64,000 nt of DNA from Acidobacteriales bacterium 59-55 (GCA_001897435.1 MKSV01000004.1:186001-250000), one strand, 5' to 3'. Shown: positions 26,974 to 39,493, numbered from the stretch's first letter. The notes: generated by a model not told the origin, from the sequence alone. Program-made: numbers and translations.

Positions 26974-28344
26974 ATGAATATCCAGCAAGCTCTCCAGCCG
27001 ATAGACCTCGCCGCTGCCGTCACCCGGCTCTTCTCCCTTGCCGGACAGAAGACCCTCGCGCTCAACCAACGCTGGCAGCTCCGCGACGGAGCTCCCGTCG
27101 TCACCATCAACGGAAGATACGTCAGCCGCAATTGGACCCAGTGGACTCAGGGCTTCGCCTACGGCAACGCAATTCTTTGCTTCGACATCACTGGGCAGCC
27201 CGAGTTCCTCAAGATCGGCCGCGACTGCACTATCACCCACATGGCCGAGCACGTCACCCACATCGGCGTCCACGATCACGGCTTCAACAACCTCTCCACC
27301 TACGGACAGCTTCGCCGCCTCGCCCTTGAAGGCCGCTTCGACGCCTCCCCCTCCGAACTCGACTTCTACAGCTTCGCCCTCAAAACCAGCGGAGCCATCC
27401 AAGCCGCACGCTGGACCCAGCTTGCCTCCGGTCGCGGTTACATATACTCGTTTAACGGGATCCATTCCCTGTTCATCGATACAATACGAACCCTTCGCAG
27501 CTGTGGCGTGGCGCATAAGCTGGGTCACGCTTTGCTCGGAGAACAAGACCGCCGTATCAATCTGCTTAGCCGGCTCCTGACGCACGCATGCACCTCAGCC
27601 GAGTTCAATATCTACTACGGAGAAGGCCGCGACTCTTATGACACTGCCGAAGCTTGGGGGCGCACCGTCCATGAAGCGATATTCAACCCTGTTAGCGGAA
27701 CCTTCCGATGCCCGTCTTCTCAGCAGGGGTATTCACCTTTCACCACGTGGACCCGCGGATTGGCATGGGCAATGCTGGGCTTCGCTGAAGAGCTTGAATT
27801 CGTCAAGTCCCTGCCTGAGAGCGATTTTGCAAGTGCCGGCGTGATGACAAAGTCAGAAGCTATTTCCTTCATGGAAAAGGCCGCCAGGGCTACCTGCGAT
27901 TTCTATATTGGTCAAGCCAGTACCTCGGATGGAATCTGTTACTGGGATACAGGGGCTCCCACTCTACACCGTCTCGGCGATTGGAAAAATTCCTGCGCTG
28001 ATCCGTTCAATCAGTACGAACCGGTTGATTCTTCGGCAGCGGCTATCGCTGCTCAAGGACTAATCCGTCTCGGGCACGCTATGGGCGAAGCTGGAAGGAT
28101 TTATTTCCATGCCGGTCTAACAGTTGCTGAGGTGCTACTCAAGGAGCCGTATCTCTCCAGCAATCCTCAGCACGAAGGTATTCTGCTTCACAGTATCTAT
28201 CACCGGCCAAATGGCTGGGACCATGTGCAAAAGGGCGCAAAGATTCCCTTCGGGGAGTCGAGCATGTGGGGGGATTACCACCTCCTGGAATTAGGACTTC
28301 TCATCCTGCGGTTAGCGGAAAACAAGTACTACACTTTCTTCTAG
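26974..28344 (+). CDS. GH88-like unsaturated glucuronyl hydrolase
   Basis: A 456-residue six-hairpin protein starting at ATG 26974. Typical GH88 elements are GRYVSRNWTQWTQGFAYG, HDHGF, FTTWTRGLAWAMLGF, and in the C-terminal part YWDTGAP, DSSAAAIAAQGLIRLG and SSMWGDYHLLELGL. The family hydrates and cleaves unsaturated uronic acids left by polysaccharide lyases. There is no signal peptide, so it is cytoplasmic and downstream of the MFS permease. Oddity: codon use changes abruptly near 27430, from almost only C/G-ending codons to mixed codons, inside one intact domain. Confidence 0.82.
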   Translation: MNIQQALQPIDLAAAVTRLFSLAGQKTLALNQRWQLRDGAPVVTINGRYVSRNWTQWTQGFAYGNAILCFDITGQPEFLKIGRDCTITHMAEHVTHIGVHDHGFNNLSTYGQLRRLALEGRFDASPSELDFYSFALKTSGAIQAARWTQLASGRGYIYSFNGIHSLFIDTIRTLRSCGVAHKLGHALLGEQDRRINLLSRLLTHACTSAEFNIYYGEGRDSYDTAEAWGRTVHEAIFNPVSGTFRCPSSQQGYSPFTTWTRGLAWAMLGFAEELEFVKSLPESDFASAGVMTKSEAISFMEKAARATCDFYIGQASTSDGICYWDTGAPTLHRLGDWKNSCADPFNQYEPVDSSAAAIAAQGLIRLGHAMGEAGRIYFHAGLTVAEVLLKEPYLSSNPQHEGILLHSIYHRPNGWDHVQKGAKIPFGESSMWGDYHLLELGLLILRLAENKYYTFF

Positions 28345-28385
28345 CCTTCTTCGGATATAACACGATGCGCCCAGAGAGGAACGCA

Positions 28386-29171
28386 ATGAGTAATGCAAGG
28401 GTCGCACTCGTGACCGGGGGAACGCGCGGAATAGGCCTGGGTATCGCCAAAAAATTGGCGAGCAAAGGTTTCAGCCTGATGATCACCGGCAGGCGCAGCC
28501 ATGATGAAGCCGCAGCTGCTATCGCGCAGCTGCGCGAAGAATTTGGCGACGGCAGTTTGAAGATCCAGTACTGCCAAGCAGATGTCGCAGATGCAAGCCA
28601 TCGAGAGCGACTCCTAGAGGATGTTGAAGCGATTTTCGGACGGTTGGACATTCTCGTAAATAACGCTGGGATCGCGCCCTCGATCCGGGCTGACATCCTG
28701 GATGCCTCAGAAGAAAGTTTTGACGAACTCATCTCTACCAACTTGAAGGGGCCGTATTTTCTAACCCAGGCTGCCGCTAATTGGATGATACGTCTGCAGG
28801 AACAGTCGAAAGAACATCGTTGCATCATCAACATTGGTTCGGTCTCCGCAACCGTCGCGAGCGTCAATCGGGGAGACTATTGCATTACCAAGGCGGGTAT
28901 AGCAATGGCAACAATACTTTGGGCCGCAAGACTCACTCAATACGGCATTGGCGTGTATGAAGTTAGGCCGGGCCTCATCGAGACGGATATGACGAAGGGA
29001 GTTAGAGGCAAGTACGACAGTCTGATCAAAGGCGACCTTCTTTTGGAGAAGCGTTGGGGAACTCCGGAAGACATTGGCATAGCTGTAACCATGTTGGCGA
29101 GCGGAGACCTCCCCTACTCGCCTGGCGCGGTTCTAACCATCGATGGTGGCCTCACTGTATCCCGATTTTAG
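28386..29171 (+). CDS. Short-chain dehydrogenase/reductase, 3-oxoacyl-ACP-reductase-like
   Basis: A 261-residue SDR. The ATG at 28386 follows AGAGGAA; upstream in-frame ATGs lack a ribosome site. Motifs: TGGTRGIGLG cofactor loop, NNAG, Ser in NIGSVSA, and YCITK as the catalytic Tyr-x-x-x-Lys. The C-terminus VLTIDGGL is typical. It follows the GH88-like gene by 41 bases and shares its less C-biased codon use, suggesting an uronate or sugar acid reductase in the same pathway. Confidence 0.88.
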   Translation: MSNARVALVTGGTRGIGLGIAKKLASKGFSLMITGRRSHDEAAAAIAQLREEFGDGSLKIQYCQADVADASHRERLLEDVEAIFGRLDILVNNAGIAPSIRADILDASEESFDELISTNLKGPYFLTQAAANWMIRLQEQSKEHRCIINIGSVSATVASVNRGDYCITKAGIAMATILWAARLTQYGIGVYEVRPGLIETDMTKGVRGKYDSLIKGDLLLEKRWGTPEDIGIAVTMLASGDLPYSPGAVLTIDGGLTVSRF

Positions 29172-29653
29172 CGAGATAGCTACGATTTACTTATCAGCCT
29201 CACTTAATCCGGGGCTGTTGCAGCGAACAAGGTTGTCATCTTACAAGGCTACGCGAAGATGGATGAGTTCTCACTTATGGAGAACAGCATGATGAGCGGC
29301 ATGATATGGTCGGCAAACTGTTGTACGGCTATTGCGCCGTTATCGCGCCCACACCGCCACAAGGCACTGAAGGCCCCGATCAATACCATCACCGCGGCTA
29401 TATCGAGTGCGTTGAAGGCGAGTTCCGAGATATTTCGGAACGGCTGGCTGGTCTGAGGTAAAGGCGAACATGCGCTCCAGTGAATAGGAAGTTCTGGATA
29501 CGGAAGGAATGCTGGACAATGTCCGCCAAAGAAAGTTTGCAGCTGGGATAAGATGATCCCTATCTCGTCGAAGAGCACAGATAGGGGCATATCTCTACAG
29601 GAAAATGTACTGTCATGTGGCTCCGTGCATTCCGAACATAGAAGGGAGGCATC
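29172..29653. other. Gene-free stretch between SDR and GH43 genes
   Basis: Neither strand shows a recognisable gene. A plus-strand frame lacking a start (about 29270-29458, ending ECVEGEFRDISERLAGLR) looks somewhat protein-like and may be a remnant. The GH43 promoter should lie in the last 100 bases. Confidence 0.35.
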
Positions 29654-30811
29654 ATGTGGATGACAAAAATTCAAGCAAGCGTAAGGTCTATGCTGCTGTT
29701 ATTTCTGACGCTTTGTGGAACTGTATCTTTGTGTCAGCAACCTGTCAAAGAAGGTCTGAAACTTGAGGACATCAGCCTACACGATCCATGGATTTTGGCA
29801 GACCAGCCAAGCCGAACCTACTATCTGTATACAAGCTCGGGGAGGTCCTTCAGCAGCGATCATCATTCAGGTGTTGTTACCTACAAGAGCAAAGATCTTA
29901 AAACGTGGTCAGGGCCGTACCTTGTCTTTGAGGTCTCCACTGGCTCGTGGGCTGATCCAGAAGCCGGAGTCTGGGCACCGGAGGTGCATGCTTATAAGGG
30001 AAGATATTATCTTTTCGCAACCTTGAATAACTATCGGAAGCCGTTGCCTTCAACCGGCATCAAGCAGCAGGATAAATCAAAAGGCACTCATATTCAGGTT
30101 ACCTATAATGGCGTCGGTGAGCACCTCCGCGGTACTCAGGTTTTCGTCAGCGACTCACCTGCAGGTCCCTTCATGAAGATCCTCGATAGACCGATTCCAC
30201 CATTCGACTACATGACTCTGGATGGCACGCTATACGTCGAAGATGGAATACCGTATATGGTTTATGCCCATGAGTGGACTCAGTTGGTGGACGGCAGCAT
30301 AGAGGCGATTCAGATGAAGCCAGATCTTTCTGAATCAGCGGCAAAGCCGTTCTACCTATTCAAAGGGTCGGATGCACCCTGGCTGGCCGATCGGCATGTT
30401 ACCGAGAATACCCCTCAACTCTACGTCACTGATGGACCAGAGTTGTACCGCACTAAAAGCGGTAAGTTGCTGATGCTTTGGTCAAGCTATCGAGAAGGGC
30501 TATATGTTGAAACACTGGCACATTCTCTTAGTGGGAAACTCATAGGGCCATGGAGGCAGGATAATGTACTTTTAGGAGATGACAGCGGCCATGGAATGCT
30601 CTTTCGTGCCTTTGATGGTCGTCTGATGCTAATCCTTCATCATCCATTCAATCCCCGCTTTTCCAGAGGGAGGCTTTACGAAATTGAGGACACCGGGAAA
30701 AGTATTCGAGTTAAAAACAATCTGGAAAACGTCCCCGCAAAGATTCTGAAGAACTTAGGATCAAATGGCGACATAGATGACAAGAAATCCGGGTCGAATG
30801 AAGATCAATGA
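29654..30811 (+). CDS. Glycoside hydrolase family 43 protein, secreted
   Basis: A 385-residue protein with a Sec signal peptide (about residues 1-27, ending SLCQQ) and GGGAGG 5-6 bases before the ATG. The five-bladed propeller of GH43 shows in ISLHDPWILAD (catalytic base Asp), WAPEVHAYKGRYYLF, and later VEDGIPYMVYAHEW with a candidate acid Glu. GH43 enzymes are arabinofuranosidases, xylosidases or galactanases, which fits the pectin side-chain theme of the window. Exact specificity cannot be read. Confidence 0.87.
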   Translation: MWMTKIQASVRSMLLLFLTLCGTVSLCQQPVKEGLKLEDISLHDPWILADQPSRTYYLYTSSGRSFSSDHHSGVVTYKSKDLKTWSGPYLVFEVSTGSWADPEAGVWAPEVHAYKGRYYLFATLNNYRKPLPSTGIKQQDKSKGTHIQVTYNGVGEHLRGTQVFVSDSPAGPFMKILDRPIPPFDYMTLDGTLYVEDGIPYMVYAHEWTQLVDGSIEAIQMKPDLSESAAKPFYLFKGSDAPWLADRHVTENTPQLYVTDGPELYRTKSGKLLMLWSSYREGLYVETLAHSLSGKLIGPWRQDNVLLGDDSGHGMLFRAFDGRLMLILHHPFNPRFSRGRLYEIEDTGKSIRVKNNLENVPAKILKNLGSNGDIDDKKSGSNEDQ

Positions 30812-31003
30812 CATCCGAAAGGCTCATCGAACTAAATCATACTGCGTAAGAAGAACTCAATTTTGCAGATATGCATCGCGAGTCGTGAAACGGAAGCGGG
30901 GTTGGGTTATAGCTTTGCCAGAGTTATCGTACGCGTATCGTCCCCAGACCGTTTTTTGCCTGCACCACGATTACCCATTCCTGATATCTAGGAAAACTAA
31001 TTC

Positions 31004-32083
31004 TCAACCTCTGTTTCTGCGGCGGGAAGTACCTTCAGCCCTATTCGACCTACTATTGCCCTGCCCTGGAAAACTCAGCCCTTTTGTTGGTCGATGCGCT
31101 TCGCGCCAGTCGCTCGGGGGCATGCCTTCCCAGTTCCTAAAAGCACGACCGAATGAGTTGGGATCTTCAAAGCCTAGAAGGTAAGCAGCCTCGTTCAGCT
31201 CTAACGCTGAGTTGCTGAGGTAGTAACGCGCCATCTGGTGACGTGCTTCGTCCAAGACGCGCTGAAAACTTGAGCCCGAATCTTGGAGTCTCCGTTGTAA
31301 CGTGCGAGGACCCATATGCAGTGCGCCTGATATTGCGTCGATTGAGGGTCGATGACCTGTAAGTTTGTCTTGGATAGTGCGGCGCACCAACTCTAAAAAG
31401 CTGTCATCTTCTTTGTACTGTCGCAACGGTTCCTCGAACTGCGGGGCGAGTAGATCGAGGAGCTCTGCATTCCGCGTGACGAACGGCTTCGTAGCGTCTT
31501 CGGCACGAAAAACAATCACATTCCGTGGGGCGCCCACGACGATATCGCAGCCGAGGCTGCGCTCTATCTGGCGAAGATTTGAGCGCTGCTGAACATATTC
31601 GGCTCTGAGCGGGTTTACCGTCATGCCGCTCCCATGTCGAGCAAGAGAGCGCATCCACGAGAAGCAGTAGTCTGTGAGGCTCGGTGGCTCATCATCAACC
31701 GCGAGCAGCCAGCGGAAACCGACGGTGAACTCTTCTTCGTCGAGTTCGACGAGGATCTCTTCCGGCGCGGTTAGCTTCTTATACCGGGCCATGTGTTCTG
31801 AAGCTGCCACGAGGTTTTCGGTCGAGAGCGCGGCAATCGCCATCGGGTGAAAGCGTTCGGTCTTTGTTTCTACCCCCAGCTTTACGCCGATGAGCGGATC
31901 AGAGCTCACCTGATCGATTGCACGCCAAAGAGCAAAAAGCTCTCCTGTGGAGACAAGCACTCGTGTTTGCTGGAAGAGATCGCGCGGAAGACCCGCCTTG
32001 CGGAGCACCGCGGGAACGGATACCTCCAATTCCTCCAGCTTGACGGCGAGACGTCCCGGAACCCGGAAATGCTTGAGCATCAC
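31004..32083 (-). CDS. AraC-family transcriptional regulator (arabinose-binding-like N-terminal domain)
   Basis: A 359-residue regulator of the OruR/ArgR-like AraC group. The large N-terminal domain (about residues 20-215) contains LIGVKLGVETKTERFHPMAI. The C-terminal HTH (about 235-335) contains SGALHMGPRTLQRRLQDSGS and AAYLLGFEDPNSFGRAFRNW. A basic tail of about 20 residues follows. It is divergent from the Tat-secreted aldo/keto reductase gene at 32294, so the 210 bases between them likely carry its operator. It probably controls the aldo/keto reductase block. Confidence 0.9.
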   Translation of the reverse strand: MMLKHFRVPGRLAVKLEELEVSVPAVLRKAGLPRDLFQQTRVLVSTGELFALWRAIDQVSSDPLIGVKLGVETKTERFHPMAIAALSTENLVAASEHMARYKKLTAPEEILVELDEEEFTVGFRWLLAVDDEPPSLTDYCFSWMRSLARHGSGMTVNPLRAEYVQQRSNLRQIERSLGCDIVVGAPRNVIVFRAEDATKPFVTRNAELLDLLAPQFEEPLRQYKEDDSFLELVRRTIQDKLTGHRPSIDAISGALHMGPRTLQRRLQDSGSSFQRVLDEARHQMARYYLSNSALELNEAAYLLGFEDPNSFGRAFRNWEGMPPSDWREAHRPTKGLSFPGQGNSRSNRAEGTSRRRNRG

Positions 32084-32293
32084 TCAATCTCCTACTCCAA
32101 CCATATCGAAGAGGCCGAGACTGTGCCATGCAAATGGCGTCAAGGTAGCTGCGAAAGACGTCAATCCCCATGATTCCAGATTGTCGTGATTTGCAGGGAT
32201 ATTGTCGTGTCCGGCAGGGCCGACTTGTGGCAGTGGGCTTTAGTTTTAGAGCAGAAGTTGAGGTAAACGACCGGCAGGCTAACCCCAAACCCT

Positions 32294-33463
<1,170 letters not shown>

Positions 33464-33557
33464 GAGCAGAATTCCTCTCATATCCGCGTAGCGTGAACGA
33501 TTAGCCACGCTACATCGAGTTCCTCCACGGGTCAACCACACATATCGAGGGAGAGCC

Positions 33558-34064
33558 ATGAAAACCTTAATGTTAGGTCTGTTTTTATCAACACTGATTG
33601 TGCAATCGTCCTACGCACAGCAATCGCCAGCACCCCCAACGGAAACGATTAAAACTGCTGCAAGCCATACACCCGAACAACAAGAAGTCATCAACCTCTC
33701 AAACATGAAGTGGAATTGGATGGCTGACAAGAAGGTCGATTCCTTAGAGACACTATTCGATGACAAAGCCATGTTCACTCACATGGGCGGAACCTGGGGA
33801 AAGACGCAGGAACTAGCCACCATCAAAAGCGGTGGCATCTGGTACAAGAAAGCCTTCGTTTATGCGGTTAACGCTCGCATATTTGGCAACACAGCCATCC
33901 TGCTGGAAGACATGGATTTGCAGGCAGTAGTCGGTGCGCGCGAAGTCACCAATCCCTTTATGGTGACTGAGGTTTATAGCAAGGAAAACGGCAAGTGGAA
34001 GCTTGCCCAGCTCACGTTCTCGCATCTGCTTAGGCCGGTCAAGGTGAGTAGCAATAAGAATTAG
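33558..34064 (+). CDS. Secreted NTF2-like (SnoaL/DUF4440-type) protein
   Basis: A 168-residue protein with a Sec signal peptide (about 1-22, QSSYAQQ) and one NTF2-like cone (about 45-160): NLSNMKWNWMADKKVDSLET then DDKAMFTHMGG and VTEVYSKENGKWKLAQLTFS. Such domains are small-molecule binding or lyase scaffolds. It lies between two aldo/keto reductase genes and 26 bases before the secreted flavodoxin, pointing to an operon with a shared periplasmic redox role. Confidence 0.82.
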   Translation: MKTLMLGLFLSTLIVQSSYAQQSPAPPTETIKTAASHTPEQQEVINLSNMKWNWMADKKVDSLETLFDDKAMFTHMGGTWGKTQELATIKSGGIWYKKAFVYAVNARIFGNTAILLEDMDLQAVVGAREVTNPFMVTEVYSKENGKWKLAQLTFSHLLRPVKVSSNKN

Positions 34065-34090
34065 CCACAAACGTCGAGAGAGAGAGTGAG

Positions 34091-34720
34091 ATGAGACGAA
34101 TAAATGTCTTGTTGATGATCGCCTTCGTGGTGATTTGTCTTCTGTCCGGGGTTGCGGCGGCGCAGCAGGGGCCAAAGAAGGACCAGGCGCTGAAGGCGGA
34201 GAAGAAGATTCTGATCGTTTATCTGTCTCGGACGAACAACACCAAAGCTATCGCGGACATCATCCACAAAAAAGTTGGCGGCAAACTGGTCTCGCTCGAA
34301 TTGCAAACGCCGTATCCGGCGGACTATCACACCACTGTGCAACAAGTCGTCCGCGAGAATGAGACCGGCTATCTGCCGCCTCTCAAGACAGTGATCGACA
34401 AACCAGATCAATACGATGCCATATTTGTCGGCTTTCCAACTTGGGATATGAAGCTGCCGCCGCCCATGAAGAGCTTCCTGCACCAGTACAGTTTCCGGGG
34501 AAAGACAATCATCCCGTTCAACTCCAATGGCGGATACGGCCCAGGGAATACCTTTCAGACCGTGCGGGAACTGTGTCCGCAAAGCACGGTGCTGCAGGGC
34601 TTCTCCACTCGGGGAGGATTGGAGAGGGATGGACAGCTTCTTGCCATCAAAGATGCCAGGGCAGAAGAAGTCCGCACGGAAGTCAACAAGTGGCTAAGGA
34701 CAATCGGAATGCTCAAGTAA
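34091..34720 (+). CDS. Flavodoxin-like protein with signal peptide
   Basis: A 209-residue protein with an N-terminal signal or anchor (about 1-24) followed by a flavodoxin fold. The FMN phosphate loop is LSRTNNTKAIAD, and the later flavin-contact loops are VGFPTWDMKLPPP and NSNGGYGPGNTF. Flavodoxins are one-electron carriers; an exported one is uncommon. GAGAGAGTGAG precedes the ATG. It lies between the NTF2-like and second aldo/keto reductase genes on the same strand. Confidence 0.87.
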   Translation: MRRINVLLMIAFVVICLLSGVAAAQQGPKKDQALKAEKKILIVYLSRTNNTKAIADIIHKKVGGKLVSLELQTPYPADYHTTVQQVVRENETGYLPPLKTVIDKPDQYDAIFVGFPTWDMKLPPPMKSFLHQYSFRGKTIIPFNSNGGYGPGNTFQTVRELCPQSTVLQGFSTRGGLERDGQLLAIKDARAEEVRTEVNKWLRTIGMLK

Positions 34721-34750
34721 AGCGTCTCTCAACTGCAGTAGGAATGGTGA

Positions 34751-35752
<1,002 letters not shown>

Positions 35753-35887
35753 GTAACGGTCAATCCGACTTAGAACGGCAAGCCAGTTGGGCTGGAGTCG
35801 ATCAGTGAGCAGGCCTACAAAGCATTCAAGTAAAGCAACTCGTCAACGAGTGACGAAAGCTGTGCCACCCGATGGTTTTGTTCTTAA

Positions 35888-35915
35888 GACGAGGCAGCGA
35901 TTCACTGCCCTCGTC
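35888..35915. terminator. Strong hairpin between convergent units
   Basis: GACGAGGCAG and CTGCCCTCGTC form a stem with one bulge. It lies between the end of the aldo/keto reductase operon (plus) and the minus-strand gene debris ending at 35930. There is no clear T-run, so a bidirectional terminator is likely but not certain. Confidence 0.45.
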
Positions 35916-35929
35916 TATGCACGGGCTCG

Positions 35930-36195
35930 TCAAGCTGCTTTTTTAACATTCTGGTCGCGGGCTCGGGCTTCCTTTTCGCCTTTTCTCTTTGCGACAAACT
36001 CATGCTTCTCCTTGAGTGCGATAGCGTCAGTATGCACCTTATATGTGATAGCTGCATTGCGCAGTACCGTGTTTGGGTTTGACCACGAGGCTGTAAGCAG
36101 GATGCTGGTTTCTACCAGCATTCGGGGCAAGATGCCTTCATCCGCGCGGCGCGTGAAGGCTGTCAGCGTTTTGCGTGTTTCCACGTTCGGAGCGC
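35930..36195 (-). pseudogene. Orphan C-terminal coding fragment, possibly of a ParB-like protein
   Basis: A minus-strand frame with coding character: ETRKTLTAFTRRADEGILPR then NAAITYKVHTDAIALKEKHE and a Lys/Glu/Ala-rich end stopping at 35930. It resembles the lysine-rich tail of large ParB/RepB-type plasmid partition proteins, but I hold this only weakly. It has no start of its own. It joins the degrading lipocalin-like gene near 36195 in a different frame, so it looks like debris at a recombination junction. Confidence 0.35.
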
Positions 36196-36587
36196 GGCAG
36201 ATCTCTGCCGACAAGACGATCTCCGGTGACCGAGCCCACCACGTGATGCGTGACGGTGTGCTTTGCTTCATCCACGTCATACCTGCCGAAGGAGGCTTCG
36301 TCTCCATCCTGAACATACTCGTTGGATTTGGTGTTAGAGGACTTTGGATACATCAACTGGACAGACATGTGTCCATCGTGCGTGTAGATGAGCATGCCTT
36401 TGGGCTCCGGTTCCGCAACCGATTTACCCTCGGGGTTAGGTGAGTCGATGTGTATGAGATGCCACGCACCAACGAGCCGTGCCTTTGCCGAAAGCTTACC
36501 GGAAGTTGTTTCATGGGCAGCCTGAGCATGAATGAGGCAAGGCGTTGCCATGACCGCAAACAATGCGAGAAGACGAGTTGTCTTCAT
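36138..36587 (-). pseudogene. Lipocalin-like secreted protein, 3' end replaced
   Basis: The gene starts well: ATG 36587 with GGAGG 6 bases upstream, 17 bases after the aldo/keto reductase stop, and a signal peptide ending IHAQ. The lipocalin-like domain is recognisable: LVGAWHLIHIDSPNPEG, GMLIYTHDGHMSVQLMYP, FGRYDVDEAKHTVTHHVVGS and GDRLVGRDLPR. After that, near 36195, the family's last about 25 residues are absent and the frame reads unrelated sequence to 36138. It is therefore probably a 3'-truncated copy fused to foreign sequence, though a short product could still be made. Confidence 0.6.
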
Positions 36588-36604
36588 ACCTTTCCTCCTG
36601 CCGC

Positions 36605-37603
<999 letters not shown>

Positions 37604-37651
37604 TCACACCTCTGCCGTAGCCGGCATCCGCCAGTTTTGAGCCTGGATGGG

Positions 37652-38050
37652 CTAGGCTTTTTTGTACTGCTCGTCGGTGACCTTCTCCAGCCAATCGCCG
37701 ACCTTACCGTCCAGCGATTCGGTCACTGCGATGTGCGACATGCCAGTTGTAGGAGTCGCACCATGCCAATGCTTCTCGCCGGCGGAGAACCAAACTGAAT
37801 CTCCGGGATGCACCTCTTCTACAGGTCCGCCGTCACGCTGCACCCAACCGCAACCAGAAGTAATGAGGATTGCCTGTCCGAGAGGATGGGTGTGCCACAC
37901 TGTGCGCGCTCCCGGTTCAAACGTCACATGGCCTGCGGACGAACGTCCAGGCTCTTCAGCCTTGAACATCATGTCTACTCGCACGGAGCTGGTGAAGTAT
38001 TCCTCCGGCCCTTTGGCTGAGGGTTGTGTGCCGACTCTTTGGATCTTCAT
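37652..38050 (-). CDS. Small cupin-domain protein
   Basis: A 132-residue single-domain cupin. Motif 1 is [20 protein letters not shown], with the His pair, and motif 2 is [18 protein letters not shown]. Metal-binding His residues are present. Cupins of this type are regularly encoded beside carboxymuconolactone-decarboxylase-like and aldo/keto reductase genes, as here. It starts with ATG at 38050 and ends 52 bases before the reductase. Confidence 0.9.
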   Translation of the reverse strand: MKIQRVGTQPSAKGPEEYFTSSVRVDMMFKAEEPGRSSAGHVTFEPGARTVWHTHPLGQAILITSGCGWVQRDGGPVEEVHPGDSVWFSAGEKHWHGATPTTGMSHIAVTESLDGKVGDWLEKVTDEQYKKA

Positions 38051-38094
38051 ATCGTCTCCTTGTTACGTTTGCTGCTCTTGTAAATATTTTGAGA

Positions 38095-38466
38095 CTATGC
38101 AGGTGTGATTTCGACCGTGGCTGAACGTGCCCTGTCTCCAAGCATGGGAGCGAGATACGGACTCTTGTTGTAGTTTGCTTTGTAGGCAGCGTCGATGCGT
38201 TTTTGATCGGTGTGCCCGAGCAACTTGAATACAACGTCCTTCGTCAGGCCCCCGGCTGTGATACGTCCTGCCTTTTGCTCTCGTGCAGCCTGGTACCAGG
38301 AGGATGCCTGCCCGTTGTAGGCACGGACGTAGAGACTTCCATCCACTACGACGGACCAGATCCAGGTCGGCGTGCCGAATGTCTTTCCATCCTTGCGATA
38401 TGGAGAGATATGCAGGTCATCAGTGGATGCGATCTTATCAAGTTCTTCTGTCTTCCAAATGCTCAA
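38095..38466 (-). CDS. DUF2255-family protein
   Basis: A 123-residue protein. I place the start at TTG 38466 because AAGGAG lies 6 bases upstream; a longer ATG start at 38502 would overlap the CMD gene and has no ribosome site. The sequence SIWKTEELDKIASTDDLHIS then TWIWSVVVDGSLYVRAYNG matches DUF2255, small proteins of pyridoxamine-oxidase-like beta-barrel style. Function unknown. It sits 10 bases after the CMD gene, same operon. Confidence 0.82.
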   Translation of the reverse strand: MSIWKTEELDKIASTDDLHISPYRKDGKTFGTPTWIWSVVVDGSLYVRAYNGQASSWYQAAREQKAGRITAGGLTKDVVFKLLGHTDQKRIDAAYKANYNKSPYLAPMLGDRARSATVEITPA

Positions 38467-38476
38467 AAGATTCTCC

Positions 38477-39172
38477 TTACTTGGGACGCTTTTCGAGAAC
38501 ATCCTTCACCACTGCAGCTGCGGAGAAGGCATTAGGCCATCCAGCATAGAACGCAACATGCGTCACAATCTCGCCCGCTTCAACTGCTGTCAGTCCGTTC
38601 TCCATCGCACGGTCAAGATGGTACGGAATCTGTGCTGACTGCCCCGCAGCGATGAGAGCACTCACCGTGACGAGACTACGGTCGCGCGGTGCCAGTGCGG
38701 GCCGAAGCCACAGATCAAGGAATAGTAGGTCTGTCGTGTTTTGCACCAGACCGGGAGTCGTTGCCGCAAGATTTGCCGCGACGGAAACCGCTCGCTTATC
38801 CTCGGCTTCCTGATTCAGAGGGAGCGTCTTGTCTTTCGCAGGCGGTAATTGTTCCTGTTTGACGCCTCTCTTATGGAAGACGTCCTTCGCAACCGAGACC
38901 GCTGACATCGCATTCGCCCAACCGGAGTAGAAAGCAAGATGCGTGATCGTCTCGGACAGTTCAGCCGGTTTCACACCGTTGTCGAGGGCAAGAGCGAAGT
39001 GAAAGGGCATTTCGATCGTTTGAATCCTCGCGATCAATGCCGCTACAGTCACAAGGCTGCGGTCTCGCACGGAGAGTTCCGTGCGCTTCCATAATCCATT
39101 CAGCAGTACGCCTTTGGTGTACGCTTCAAGCGCAGGCGAGACGGGGCGGACTTCATCCAGGGTACCTTGCAA
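38477..39172 (-). CDS. Carboxymuconolactone-decarboxylase-family protein with two CMD domains
   Basis: A 231-residue protein made of two CMD/AhpD-like helical domains: the first about residues 15-105 (DRSLVTVAALIARIQTIEMP, HFALALDNGV), the second about 130-230 (DRSLVTVSALIAAGQSAQIP, HLDRAMENGL). The repeat is direct and obvious. No CxxC peroxidase pair is present, so it is not an AhpD peroxidase. First gene of the minus-strand redox operon. Together with the cupin and aldo/keto reductase it suggests quinone or lactone detoxification. Confidence 0.9.
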   Translation of the reverse strand: MQGTLDEVRPVSPALEAYTKGVLLNGLWKRTELSVRDRSLVTVAALIARIQTIEMPFHFALALDNGVKPAELSETITHLAFYSGWANAMSAVSVAKDVFHKRGVKQEQLPPAKDKTLPLNQEAEDKRAVSVAANLAATTPGLVQNTTDLLFLDLWLRPALAPRDRSLVTVSALIAAGQSAQIPYHLDRAMENGLTAVEAGEIVTHVAFYAGWPNAFSAAAVVKDVLEKRPK

Positions 39173-39201
39173 TAACCTGCCAGTGTGCTTTGCTTAGGGC
39201 A

Positions 39202-39493
39202 ATGGATTATGAACTGGCAAAACAATTGAAAGATGCAGGATTCCCGTCACCTGACAAAGTTTTTAATGCAGGACGGAATGACCTGTGAAGGCGTTGCTCC
39301 AGACCCTACACTCTCTGAGCTTATCGAAGCGTGCGGACATGATTTTATGTCGCTCGAATTTCTACCTATACCTCGCAATCCATACGATGGAGTTGATTTA
39401 ATCGAAGGCATACATGGCGCATCTGCGGAAGAAGCCGTCGCAAGACTTTGGCTCGCGCTTTATGGAAGCCAAGAAACTAAATCAAGTACGTGA
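39202..39493 (+). pseudogene. Frameshifted small hypothetical gene
   Basis: The first frame from ATG 39202 gives MDYELAKQLKDAGFPSPDKV and stops at 39288. A second frame continues APDPTLSELIEACGHDF and ends SAEEAVARLWLALYG. The two halves belong together as a known style of short phage- or island-associated protein (start NYELAKQLKDAGFPQ, middle TLSELIEACG, end EAVARLWLAL). A one-base slip near 39270 separates them. Confidence 0.6.

Noticed and set aside
25961..27585. Long minus-strand frames opposite the sugar isomerase and GH88-like genes
   Set aside because: Produced by extreme C-ending codon use of the real plus-strand genes; no motifs.
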